Shown piece by piece: positions 1-12,700 of a DNA stretch of 64,000 nt; position 1 is the stretch's first letter, and every line of letters starts with the position of its first letter. This DNA comes from Heterobilharzia americana. Lineage: Eukaryota; Platyhelminthes; Trematoda; Strigeidida; Schistosomatidae. The translations under genes were made by a program, and so were the position numbers. Under the pieces are notes generated by a model. The model was not told where the DNA came from and searched no databases. It saw only the letters and a list, made by a program, of their open reading frames with translations. Location: contig OX104131.1 of the NCBI GenBank assembly GCA_944470555.2, forward strand, positions 13,818,515-13,882,514. The letters run 5' to 3'.

Positions 1-841
1 TGAATATCCACTCACTTTTATTCCTATCATTAGTACTAATTTTTCTTTTCAGACACGTGGACTTCTTATTACATATTTCAGTGTTCTAGTCAGGGAATCA
101 TGTAGTTTACTCTAATATTTGTGCAACTATCTTATTTACTAGTATTATATTACTATTGCAACTAATTTCCAACTTTTTGTCTTTTGCCTTCTGTTTCCTA
201 CATTAATAATGTACGTGTCTCTTGATCAAGATAAAAAGCCTTTTTTAGTCTGATTAAAACTAAATCCACATCTGTGTACTTGTATACGCTTAGTGTTTCA
301 GTTATATTTGTACAGCACCAATTCATCTTTAAACTAATGATCAAGTTGAATGTTTAGTGAACACACTCAAAAGGAGCCTTTTTAAACGTGTAGAAAGGGG
401 AACATCAAAAAAAATTCTTCATAAATCCCTTCTAGAATCCAGATGAAATCAAAATCCTCACTGTCAAATATGTCGGCAGCTGAAACTTCGACTTGTCTCA
501 AACGTTGTACTACCCAGAGTGAATCAAGAGATTGGAACTTACGTATGTACTACCAATCTGATTTGAAACAGTGCCTGGTCAATATCATTTAAACCAGCTG
601 ACTGTTTACGTTAACTCACTGAAGGATGGTAACTTACAATGTGGGTTTGTAGAAATATTATAAACTAGAGGTAATGCAGTAATTTATATGACAATGGGAC
701 ATATTAATCAAATGTGTTTTAAACCCAGTCGTGCTGAAAAACACACTTAAGTGAGTCAACAACTTATTATCACTCTATTAGATTTTTTCATCGCCTGTGA
801 GTGACTAAAAAGTTCATTTTAGCAATCAATGAAATATTTTT
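1..841. other. No recognisable feature
   Basis: AT-rich unique-looking sequence. A 55-codon minus-strand open stretch near 380-540 lacks a start and a family match. The missing last MIER exon could lie here or beyond the left edge, but none is convincing. Confidence 0.5.
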
Positions 842-1190
842 CAAGTTGGTGTTCACCAGTTGGAGGAACATTGGAAACCTGGGAGCACTGGATATTCGTT
901 TCGTCTTATTATAGGACTCTTCACCAGTGCATACCCACGACCTCGCCACGGATTGAACCTGCGACCTTCAGGTTCCGTGGCCAGCACGCTACCATTGAGC
1001 CACTGGGTCGGAATCCAATGGTTCATATTTCCTACTTCTGTCAGTTCATGATATAGAACGACCGCCACCCAATGTCATCGTTGAGTATTTGCCCTCATGA
1101 CCAGCAGGTTTGCCCCGTTGGTCACGACTTCTCATTGGAATTTCGGGAACCACCTCTCGAAACTAGTCAACAATGAGTTCAATTGAATTT
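842..1190 (-). repeat. Hammerhead SINE family S1, full length
   Basis: Minus-strand tRNA-like part (A box TGGCTCAATGG, B box GGTTCAATCC), then a hammerhead region: GGTGAAGAG where the core needs CUGANGA, an intact GAAA, and stem I strands GCACTG and CAGTGC. The same repeat occurs at 14072, 35283 and 35479. Length about 340 bases resembles the Sm-alpha repeat of schistosomes. Core damaged at the first C. Confidence 0.78.
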
Positions 1191-1959
1191 GGAGGTTTGT
1201 GGGGATTTAGAGTACCAACGTGAAAAATCCCTAAATCTCCACAAAACCCAAAATTCAATCAATTAAATAACTGATAAGATCTTTCCATTTTCGCTGGAAG
1301 GTAGTTTTCTCAGTAGTTCCTACAATGGCCCTTAGAGTAGCACCTTAAAATACACGAGATAAATATTAACAACCAATCACTAACTTATGTTCTCATTCGC
1401 TGATACCAGACCACCTACGCTTTTTAGGGATCATATATTTTCTGTGATTTGTCAAGTACATGATTATTTATTGTGGCCTAGTGCATACATTTGTTTTCCA
1501 TCTGCGTTAGCCGGTTTGGCGTTGGTTGTAGTGCAGTCAGTTAGGCATATAGTAAACCTGTGCAATAAACGCAGATGGGATCAATTGAAGTTAAGACTAA
1601 TAACAGCAGTCAAGAACAGTATAGTGTTTTCCTTGACGTAAGATTTTGTTCAACAGTAAGTGATAGAAAAAATTCTTGCCACAAATTGACAATCACCAGT
1701 GCAACAAATAAGACCGAAAAGGTGATCCAGAATGAAAATGCTTGCTCTATCGAAATTGACTGTGAATTCTTCGAAATGAGAACTGCCTTTGACAAAGTAC
1801 AATCCATAAAAGACAGAAACTACTGAGCGAAATGCGAACAGATTGGATTCCTATGCATTGGTTGAGTTCTCATTGAAACCCTTAAGATTAACAGCGAAAT
1901 AACAAAACAAAAACAATGGTAGTCATTTGCGCGTTTGGTGAAAAGTAACGATAGTTGAG

Positions 1960-2140
1960 CGTATAGAAGAAGGAAGACATAGATCACTCATGTTCCAAAA
2001 GATAATTGTGATGTCGCCAGCAGATAAAGTAGATAGAATAGTCGTCGTGAACAAAACAGTTTATATCCAACAGACACAAGAACCACTGGACGACAAAAGC
2101 ATCTATCAGCTTCTGGAGAAAAATTCAATCAAACAATCAG
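1960..2140 (+). mobile_element. Possible Penelope-like RT N-terminal remnant
   Basis: A short reading MSPADKVDRIVVVNKTVYI then LDDKSIYQLLEK resembles the PADKG-VVV-Y--L-D-TY segment at the start of Penelope-like reverse transcriptases. No catalytic motifs follow. Low certainty. Confidence 0.35.
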
Positions 2141-2737
2141 TTAACCAAATTTAGAGTTATTCAGGTAAATCAAATCATAAAGTTAAAACAGTGGAAAACA
2201 AAGACTTATCAGTGAATGGGACCAACCTTTTACGCTCTACACCAAATAAAAATGATGGACATTCTAATACAGGCAATAGTTTTACTACTACTCAGAACAA
2301 CGTCTAATTTACTGAAAGAAACGTTTAGAAACCCTTAAACACCTCATCGATTAGAATGAAAATTAAGTCAAGTAACCTACCCTTGACTAAGCCTACCACC
2401 ACCACCCTATTTTGTGATTATATGCCAGCTGATCACTTCTTTCTTTTTAGTCCTTCAATGCACTTAAAAGCGCTATTATCATTCTTTACAGATTAGGTTC
2501 ATTCAACATACGAAGACAAAGAAATTCGACAAGTTGATGATGTGGTGGCCATTTGCCTATGACCAAAATACACTGAAATAAAGTGTATTACTGTGTTACT
2601 TCACGTCCTTTACACAACAAACTGCAAAATTTGATTGATAGACTTAGATTGGCGTTGAACAATTAGGACTAGATAGCTACATAAGCTATCTACTGCTGAC
2701 GAAATCCTCAATACAACCCACTGTTGTAGGGGTTTAC

Positions 2738-2870
2738 TCATAGACTGGGTAGCTTAACTGGTTAAACCCCCGACCCTATCACTGAATAACGCAGGATCGA
2801 ATCACTATGTGAACACCAGTTGTCTCATAACTGTAGGTAAACCTTGCTGACGAGTACCAACAACCAACCA
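2738..2870 (+). repeat. tRNA-derived SINE-like repeat, family S2
   Basis: A box GTAGCTTAACTGG and B box GGATCGAATCA, followed by CCTTGCTGACGAGTACC, the 5' half of a hammerhead core (CTGACGAG). The GAAA half is absent. Confidence 0.55.
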
Positions 2871-3587
2871 ACCTAAATCCACGGACTTTCTGCTAACTGA
2901 CGCTTAGAACCAATGCTGACTGATTAGTTTTGTGTCAAGTTTCATTAGCGATTTCAGTGCTGAAATTATGACTTTTCAGAGGCACATCACTCATTTGTCG
3001 AAGAGACGATGATAAAATAAAACGACCGATTCCAACAAGGCCTGCTTTAACAAGTGAGTACTCGGATTTCCACAGATTACGTCAAATGCAATACCAACAA
3101 GGCTAGACAGAAGATCCCTTCACGAAAATTCAACACAGTTGTAGAACAGACACAGAGAATGACATCAAAATATCAACTAAAATATTAATGTTCAATGGAT
3201 AAACCTCCACTGAAATTGCCTAACTGGTAAATTCGCTTTGTATGTCATTCTGAAGAGAAGTATTAACGTCAGAGCGGAGTGAAATAGCATGATTTTGAAA
3301 CAAAGACTAATGTCTATTATTAACGATACGTACTATCTAGCTACGTCTATCATGGTGGAGAAAGTAACAAATATGCCGCAACTTTGATGCCAAAGTTAGG
3401 TACCACTGCGTTTATTAGTTTACATGCATGCTGACAAGGAGTTCTGATAGAGGTATGTACTTAAAGTTGGCAGAATATGCATCGTGATCACTTGTAGCAT
3501 TCTTATGTCCAATCTTAATTTTGTCTGATAGTTTTCCACTTTTTAATTTTTCATTGAATTCCAACTCAGTAAATGGATTTTAATGAA

Positions 3588-3722
3588 CTCGTCGTGAGGA
3601 AGGATGGTCATGGGTTCGACTCTTTAAGAGGTTTGAGGTGCACAGTACTGTGAAGTCTTTAACTAAGATGAAACAGCTGTCCAATACTCCCAGGATTTTG
3701 AATGGTATTCTAACTAATGTCG
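3588..3722 (+). repeat. Degenerate hammerhead SINE S1
   Basis: Plus strand: B box GGGTTCGACTC, remains of the ribozyme (GATGAAACAGCTGTCC, AATACTCCCAGG) and the end of the family. The CTGAGGA core is lost (ACTGTGAAG). Confidence 0.6.
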
Positions 3723-4569
3723 TAGCATTATAAAAATGCCTTTTGAAACCAATAAATTCATCCCGAACCTTAAATACAAAATACCTTGATAAGTGAGTGA
3801 TCAGACTGTTAGAAATAAATATGTCGAATACACTGTCTTCTAAATGACACTTTCTAAAATCATAACTTTGACTGAGGGAATGAAGGAATTCAATGCCTTA
3901 AATCTAAGACTGAGAAATAATTTTAAGAGGTCTGGCATTCAAATAATACAACGATCCAGAGGAAAATAGACTTAGATTTAATTTATGAACCAATTAGGAG
4001 GAAAGGAAACAGCCATCAACCAACTGGAAATTGAGCAAGTAAATCAATAATCAAACATGGTAGCAGTGGCAACAAGTACACCCCCATGGAGATTTTTTTT
4101 AGATGTAAAAAAAGGAATTCATGGTCAGTAGTCAACATGAAGTAGAGTATCCGACTAATAAACAGATATTGGTTACTAAGGTAGCCTTATCAGTGAGTCA
4201 AAATTGACGTTAAAACCAGACATGTGCAGGATCGTGATATATAAACACCCGACCACATATTTTAGAAAATCAATCTAAATAGAGACAGCCGGTTTAAGGG
4301 AATGCAACAATACACAAAACCAAATATGCAAATAACACAAACATTAGAATAAATTCTTGACAGTTACATATGATTATCGATAGACTAGAGAAACAGACAC
4401 TTGACCTTGATCATTTCTGTAACGCAAACTTTGATAAATCAATGGAATTTTACATCATACGATTATTCTTAGCAGATATAATAAATACTTGAATAAACAT
4501 TACTGATGAGATTATGAATAAATAACCTTAATGTGAGATTTTTATGTGCAGTGTACTTACAGCTTTGTA

Positions 4570-5158
4570 ATTAAATGCTAAGCATGGTACCTGAACGAAT
4601 GTCGTGGAACCGTCACATCAGTAACGTAGATTTTAGTGTAGAGTTCTAGGCGAAAGGGATAAGTCAGTTGACAGGGGTTATAAAATTTCATTAGGTGGCT
4701 GGGATGTGTGTTAATATGTCAAGTCACTGTCTGCCTCATCATGTCATGTTAACTTATGTAGTGTAAGCTGGGTGGAGGCTAAAGGCAAGAAGAGCGAAAC
4801 AGCATCAGTTCGCGAAACCTCTGACTATTGTTAAGAGTTGTGAAAGGGAATCTACACTTCCCGGCTGCGATTCATGTGATAGCAAAAGCTGGTGACGGCA
4901 GATTCTACGTGATACTGCTCAGAATCGGGTTCTATGGTGCAGATGCATTAAAACACTACCTTCACCCTAATAGTCGTATCATATTTTGTTATAAGTTTTA
5001 ATCCATCTTCTCTATTCATTACTTCCTACACTTTCTGATATTTATTTCCTCCTAATTCTTTACCTTTCATTTTGCTGTCTTGTATTTTGATGTGTTGGTG
5101 TAAGGTGTGGCAACTTGGATAGTATTCCCAGGTACTACACTGTTATCAAATAATTGGT
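4570..5158 (+). mobile_element. RTE-A LINE 3' end
   Basis: Aligned by eye to 42690-43260: GTGTAGAGTTCTAGGCG, TAGGTGGCTGGGATGTG and the UTR phrase GGTGTGGCAACTTGG. Degenerate, no open frame. Downstream of the last identified MIER exon, presumably in its next intron. Confidence 0.65.
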
Positions 5159-5867
5159 ACCTTCTTGCTAGTTAAATAGTTAGATACACAATCTCGAATA
5201 CAATTCATATTAGAAGGAAAGGAGTGGAGATCAAGTTTCTTTTGAACCATGATCGTTAAAAAATTACCAGTTATTTGACTAGTCATTTATCAATAAGCTT
5301 TGGTAGGTCGCGTTTAGAAGGTGACCAAAGATGAATTTTACTATAGACTTAGTGACCTTGATCAAATGCTTTCAATAGACGTTTCAGCATTAGTTGAGGA
5401 TTGAATAATAGAGGTGAGTCCGTACATGAACCGAGTTGTTATCGTGGTCAATGGGAATTGTTTGGTCCCAGGTACGATTACAGGGATCTTCTTTCGCAGT
5501 TATGAGCAGATCAGAGACCTCTAGGATAGTCACTAATGTCTTAGGTTTCGAATCACACAAGACGTAATGTATTCAGTAAACAGTGTTGCTGATATATGAC
5601 GGATAGTCGCTTCTTCTGATGCATATTTCCGAATACTTAACATGCTCCAGTTAAATGAAATTATTGTTCCAAAGTTGATGGGCTGCGATTAAATATCACC
5701 CCAGGTTAGAAAACTTTCCGCTGACCCTTTCAAAAATGTAGAGGAGCCAAAAAAATAAAACGCACGCAACAAACACATGCAACAGGCAATGAACCATACC
5801 TATTGTGTGGGGCTTCTGATACTACCTGGCAGCCTAAACTTCGACAGCGAAGGCTGGATTGAAACCC

Positions 5868-5935
5868 GTGGCTTGCCTGAAAATCAAGTGCTTAGAACAA
5901 TGAGTCTAAGCGGTGCATGAGCATTCTTTAAACTT
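5868..5935 (-). repeat. tRNA-like fragment
   Basis: Minus strand GCTTAGACTCATTG (A box-like) and GGGTTTCAATCC (B box-like) at tRNA spacing. There is no acceptor-stem pairing, so it is a SINE piece and not a tRNA gene. Confidence 0.45.
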
Positions 5936-6611
5936 ACAAGATACTATGAAAGTGATATACAAAGGTGCTTGAGGCTTTCAATGCCTATGAACATTTGTTT
6001 CTTGCAACTTCTTGACATCAGCCAATGTATACCAGCAGATAGCAAGTAAAATGATTTTAGTTAGTAATTTACATGAAGAAATGCGCAGAATCATGAGATG
6101 TGTTGGTTACAACAAGTAAGGAAGATGGAATCAGCATCTACACCTAGAAATAACTAAAAGAATTCCTAGCCAACCCAAACCACTAGCAGTAAGTAGGTTG
6201 GTACTAGACAAAGCATCTACAAAGTATGTCGTATACCAGTACTTACTCTACCTATGTTCATCTACCTGATTATATGTTCTTACTGTATTCGTCAAAAAAT
6301 AAAGTGACCATCTGGCTCCAAAATGTGTCAAGAAGATTATACACTGTAGGGAAGATGAAGAAATGAATCAGCAAATCGATACGGCAAGCAAACCCAGACT
6401 AGCTTACACGTCAGTTGATTTTATGTTTCAAAAGCCGGCAAGAAGTGACAGTTGCCAGTAGTTGAGACACGACAGGTAATAAATCTACGATTCTAAGGAT
6501 TATTATGGCTTTCTTGATTTACTTAAATTTGTTCTTGAATGTCGATATTGGATTTTGTACAGAAATAGACTGAAATACCACGTGTTAACAGTGATAGCAA
6601 CATAAACTCAC

Positions 6612-6736
6612 GTAATATTAGGATGTGAAGATTTCTTTTTATCCCGTCGATATATCCGTGCAAATTCATCATGACGTGCTGTTTTCTTCCATAGATAGTA
6701 GAAATGAATCAACTCAGATACAGTTTTATGCCGTAA
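6612..6736 (-). CDS. MIER exon 8 (SANT C-terminal half)
   Basis: 125-nt exon, acceptor cttacag|TTACGG and donor TTAC|GTGAGT. It encodes LRHKTVSELIHFYYLWKKT and then a basic KKKSSHPNI, matching the third SANT helix and the following basic region of MIER (VGECVAFYYMWKK). It ends in phase 2, so at least one more coding exon must follow. None was recognised between 6611 and 1. Confidence 0.9.
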
Positions 6737-9700
6737 CTGTAAGAAAACAAAAATACACAAGTGAATGAGCATAGAAAGGTGGACACAAAGAAGGAAAACT
6801 AATCCTGTTGGCAGTAAGAACCTCACTAATTATAAATGGTATTAGGATACAATGGATGTTTACAACAATGAAATATCATTAGAAAACTCTAAGTATTATC
6901 ATACTGCAATTGAAATCTACGTAGAATTGGGATCAAAATCATTTATATTTTTCAAGATTCTCAAATATAAACTGGCAAAGTATACTGAGTAAAGAACTTG
7001 AAAAAACTACAAGGTAAAGCGATGAAAAGATCCTTTCCCAAGCACTTTGATGCAAACTTAACTTGTAGGAATGAAACAGCTTTTTGTGAGTTTCCGTGTG
7101 TCATTTGGATTTCTCATGCGGCAAATACAAACATTAATGACAAATCAGACAGACAAACACAGACGAAATGAAAGCAGAAACCTGTACACAAGTGGATTGG
7201 CTTAAGTTGCCATCCTTCACAGTGGTATACAAATAAGTGGATAGAAAAAGGTATGTGACAGAATAAGCTAATTCAAGATAAAGGTTAGTGTGGATATACA
7301 AATTTTAGACTGAGTCAGGTAGTGAATATATCTGCGACATTGTGACCAATTTTCAGCCATACCACCAAGAGTTCTAAATAACTGATTTTTATCGTTCCAC
7401 AACTCCAGCCACGTAGACTACATGTACCTGTACGACTCAGACTCACAATAAGAGGTTTCATAAATTGGCGTCAGGTCCTGATCTGGTCACCCTTTAATTT
7501 CTAACCTAGTCCAACTTCTCCTGACAAAGCAAGTCGAGGTAGGCAGTGACTCGGCAGGCGCAGCACATGTTTAAACCAGTTCTGTTGACTAAGGTTCACA
7601 ACGCCATAAATCTGGTCTAGGAATTGGTGGTAGTCATGGAGGATGCTTGGTAGTTTGTTGACAATCTACGCATCGGTTGACATAGTCTATAAATTGCTGG
7701 TCTATCCATGGCCAATACGCATAGCTACGGGCAATTGATTTTATGCGCCCAATAACAGGGTGACCCAAATGAAAGTGACATAAGATTAGACCATGAAGAG
7801 AAGTAAGGATTACCACTCGGTTTCCAAACATAAGGCAATCGAAGACGATACACAGGGAGTTCCGACAACGATGCAGTTGTTTCGGATCACCTGTGAAACA
7901 CTTCTTTCGCCTATCGAGTCAGAACAAACTGGATTGCATGCTGTAAAGTTTTTTACTTGCATGTAGCCATCTGGATGCCCTCTGTTGTGACTCGAAGCGC
8001 GCCTGATGGCTACAGTTAGGTCAAATAGCTGCAAAATCTTCTCCTGAAACTGCTCCGATGATGTTTTCTTCACTTGGCGTAGGATAGTCGCTTATAAGAC
8101 TGGACAAGGCATCGACCTGGCCAAACTCTTGAGAGCGTTGATACCGAATATTAAAGTCATATTCAAGTAAAGTTAGAGCCTATCATTGAAGACGACTAGC
8201 AGAATGGGTTGGTATGCCAAATTTAGATCCGAAAACAGGCAGTAATAGTTTTATGAAGACGACGGACGGCAAAAACGATAGTCAAGGCTTCTTTCTCAAT
8301 ACAGCTATATTTCCGCTCTGTGATAGATAGCGTTCGAGAAGCATGTATGATGGCTTTCTCTTCTCCATTCGGGGGGACGTGAAGAATTACAGACCCAACT
8401 CAATGAGATGAGGCATCTCTGGCTATAATGATTAGCGACTGTGGATCAAAGTAGGTAAGTAAAATGTCAGATAATAACATCGACTTCAGCTGACTGAAGG
8501 CTGTTGTACACCCTTCAGTTAACTGCCAGGGAACGTGCTTACACAGGAGGTGATTTAACGACGTCTTTACAGTATGCATCGAAGGTAGGAATACTGAGTT
8601 ATAAGTAATTACTCGCCAAAATGGTTGTAGGGAAGAGACATCGTTTGGTCCTAGTATTTGTTGCATGGCAAGAATATTTCCAAGGTTTGGTTAACAACCG
8701 CAAAAGTCAAAAATAAACCGCAGATATTTAACTGAATGTAGGCAAAACTGACTTTTCGGGACGAAGACAGAAACCCTTATTTTCTATTCGTTTCAACACC
8801 TGATCCACTCGATTCTGCAGCTGTTCCCAGGAGGCCGCGAAAATGAGAATGTCATTCAGATATGTGGCTACTCTTGGTGTCTCAGATAATATGGTATCTA
8901 TTACCTGTTGTGAAATTGCTGGTGTGGTTTTAATTCCAAATGGGAGGCGGTTGGACTGGTATACTCCACGATGTGTAAATCGTTAGTAATTCGCGATATT
9001 CTAGTGCCACCTCGACTGGTTGACAAACGTTAGTCAGGTCAGTTTTGGTGAAGCAGGCATAGCCGTTGAGAACAGTAAAAATATCACCTGGTGCTGGACG
9101 TGGATGGTGGTGTTGTTTGAGTGCAGCATTAGGTCCAGTAGAAAGATCTACATATATGCGTATAGAGTCATTTGTCTTTCTGACAACCGCGATAGCAGCC
9201 GCTTATGAAGAATAAGAAACTGGTATGGGAACACTTTTATGTTGCAAACAGATTTCGGCATCAATTCATGGTAATGATGCGCGAAGCACGGGTTTCTTGC
9301 GTCGGAAAACAACTTTGGCGTCGTCTACAAGGAGAAGAATAGCTTAGGATGCTGTGCGGCGACCGAGACCAGGCTTGAATACCCTTAGAAAACGTTGGGC
9401 AATATCACTGTCAACAGGCGCTTGGTTTGATTACAGATAGCACGTAGAGGTATATCCGAGAGACTAACGCTTTGAAACCAATCGATACCAGTGAGATTCA
9501 ATTCAGCATCACACAGATAGCAAGTTCCATTTATCGAATTACTGTGGAAGGAAGGATACAGTATATGAAAACTGACCTATTAGTGGTAACCGACAACCAC
9601 ATAAGCTGATAGCAGTTTGTAGTCTTCTGGAGAGGAGGTCAGCCAATCTTCCACCGTAGCTTCTTTGAAGTGATTGTAATATCTGATGCTGTGTCCATTT

Positions 9701-12700
9701 GTAATTTCACTGGACAGTTATTTATCACTTGGACTTTGATATATTTCCTTCGCACTGGTACATGTGCTTGAAAGATAGCAGTTACACTAAGAGTCTTGCC
9801 AACTGATCGAGACTTCGATCTTCGACGATGACTAGGCGGTGAATTGCGTGTTCTTTCCGATGGGTGCTGCTTGTAAAATCTGTCTTTGTGACCAAGAGTA
9901 TTACAATCTCGGCATCTGTTCTGCTTAAAAGGATGAGATTTGACAAAATGCCATGCACCACAATACCAGCAGGAGGATGGAGGCGTTTTCTTTGTTTCCT
10001 CTGATATTGCCTGATCTGATGGAATGATGAACAGATGGAAAACCAGCGGTCTTTTGTCCAGAAAAGATGTGGCGGAATTAGATGTCTGGCAAACTTCATA
10101 AATTTCATGATCACCCTGGCCTCCAGATTGGACTAAACTTGTATGCCATTGCAAGTCAATCAATTTTTGATATTCAGCAGTGATGTCACTCGTTAGTGAT
10201 GCACCTTGCTCCAACTGATTTCGCAATCTCATCCTGATATCAGCGAACTTCGGTGACTGAGGATTACATATGAGTATTAGGGATTTGAAATGATCATCTG
10301 TGATGGGCCTCAGCTTGACGTTTTTGCATTCACGATCGACAATACCAACATGTGTGAGAAAATCATCATTCTCGTTCATCACCAGTTTTGAAACAAAAAT
10401 ATGTGGTATTGCGAAGAGATGAGTGATCACCAAAGTGTTGTCACAGGATCTGAATTGTGGCATCGAAGGAGCGATCTCTAGGGTTCTATAGCAGCATAAT
10501 ATTGCGATACTGACCTAATTCAGATGGACCAAGTTTTAGAAGGAGATGAACTTTACATGAATCATCTTGGCCAGAAAAATCAGTACTGAAATGGTCCTCA
10601 TATCTTCGTAACCAAATATCGAAACTTAAATTCGCATAAGGATCATAATGAAATTTAGTGATGCTATTTACAATTCCGTCGATAGAAGGGGCAGGCATAC
10701 AATTTGTTGATTCTCAGCAGACATTCTGGAATGATTAAGCTATTTGATAGTCTTCATTCACTGCTCTAGAACTCTGTTCAGCTTCGAAGATTCCATTTTC
10801 AAACCCCACCGCCACTATTTTGATCTGCAGTACATATATGAAAGGTATAATGCTCCAACGCGATACAATTAATGATATAACAATGACTTCTCAAGACGAT
10901 ACTCAACTGACACCAGAAGAAGAAGAAGACGATGTGACTGAAGGTATATTCACTTCAACCAAATAGTGCGATTATAGCTGAAAGTCCAGTCGTTTCTATA
11001 CTTTTTAAGAGCCTCGACCAGGAAAATAAAATACTATATAAAAAGTGTAAGATGAACCCGATCAGCGCCTAGTAACTTAAACAGGGTAGAAAATAAGCAA
11101 CATTGCATGGAGCAAGAAACGCGCGAGAATTAAGTTTAAACTTGACAATGAAGACATATACACATTATAAGTTAGTTGTTTGGGGATCACACGTTCTTAA
11201 TAATAGCGATCAATACAATGTTTGAAATTTCGAAGTCAAGTAGTGCGCATTCTCGCTATTACTACTACTGAGTTTCCACCCATTCCTTCCTGGTATTTTG
11301 AGGTCTCCAACAAGACAGTCTGTACTTCTATACACCAGTTAAATCGACGGTTAGAGACTACGGATTGTTCCTACGTCTTGATTGGACTTAAGCTTTCTTT
11401 CTACCTAAATTTTATTGAGCTAACATTTCGAACCGAGGTACGTACTCGCCGGCAATGTGCGACAGATGTTCTAACAATCTCAATGTCTGAAAGTTCACAA
11501 CTTCCCCTAATTTACCCACCTACCTTGATTACCCAAAATGACTATGGTTCCATTTAAATTATGATGAGATACCTGAATTGTTCTGAAATTTTCCGCATTC
11601 GACGGTAATAGCACACACCTACCTAAGCACTATGACGGAAGGAGTACCATACAGTACAACCATTCTTCGATTAGCAGTTGATTATCCTATCAATGCTAAA
11701 GTTGGTGTAAACTGGAAGTTTTCAAATAAACCTTTACATTAGAGCTGTAATTTAGTCACCAACTATTCCTTGATATAATTTCATGAGTAAGTGAGGTGGT
11801 TAACACATTCCACCATTTAACCCTCCTATGGTTGAAACATGAGTTCATACAGACCGATACTGTAGCACTATCCTACATCTGGCAAGTGAGAAAGGCATGT
11901 TTAATACACTCAGATTTCTGCTGAAGGTATTCAGAAGGTTACACTTTGTAGATGTTAGTTGGTTGAAGGTAATCAGCAGGAAGCCCTGGACCTATGTTTC
12001 CGGCTTGGTGGGACTCGTCAACAAGGCGTATCTACAATCTCGAGAGAAGTGATATCCCCTCTGAGATTAGAACCCGCATAACTCAGTGTTGTAGTCAGCG
12101 ACATTACCAGTGAGCTAAGAGAGCCGTGATCAACCTCCCGCAGGACTACATAAGATACATTGATTGGTCACTGGAGAGCAACTAATTTCATGTTATCTAG
12201 TCCTGAGTGCTGACTGAATCCTATCGATCAGTCAGTGACAATGTCTTTGCCCAACAAAACCAAGTCGTTAACATGCCCTAAAATGATCGTATGTTCTCCT
12301 GGGAGGTTACAGGTACACAGATTCAACTTTAGCTGAATCAAAGAATGATTCAGTGGTATAATACATTAGATGTATGGGGAATAGTCAAAATGATTCAGTT
12401 GTCTAATACAAGGACGATATAGGGAAAAAACGGTTTCATAGAAAGGATATAAAGTGCTTACTCGGGTCTCTCGTATCTGACGAAAATCTTTCCCGTAGAT
12501 TGCAAAACTTTTCTCAAATGCAGTACAGTCAGGTTCTGACCAAGAATCTAGATAACCCGGTACTTCTACAGACAGAATAACAAATAAGCAGATATTACAC
12601 AGTATATTTATTGATGTTATAGCAAAAATCCATAAAGATTTTAAGTATGCTGATGTCAATAAGGAAAAGGTAAGGCGTAGAGTTTTGAAAAGAACAGGAA

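Larger units (their letters stand above)
7631..10700 (-). mobile_element. Decayed Ty3/gypsy element (gag to integrase), second lineage
   Basis: Minus strand, in order: Gag N-terminal part (10698-10486), Gag capsid and CCHC-type cysteines (10463-9639: CWYCGAWHF, CRDCNTLGHKD) with a protease-like MDTASDITI, RT near 8.8-9.4 kb with YLNDILIF at about 8860, RT/RNase H connection (8666-8400), and integrase zinc domain (7831-7634: HLGHPVIGRIK, CVDCQ). It is broken by many stops and shifts. Gag wording differs strongly from the 60-64 kb element, so this is another family. No LTRs were found; the integrase core and 3' end are replaced by an RTE-A tail at 7622. Confidence 0.78.

Noticed and set aside
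380..540. Minus-strand open stretch with VEVSAADIFDSEDFDFIW
   Set aside because: No Met, no clear splice borders and no MIER resemblance; probably repeat debris.
10883..10960. Plus-strand acidic mini-ORF (MTSQDDTQLTPEEEEDDV) followed by GTATAT
   Set aside because: Only 27 codons, no acceptor or partner exon and no family match; kept out of the annotation.
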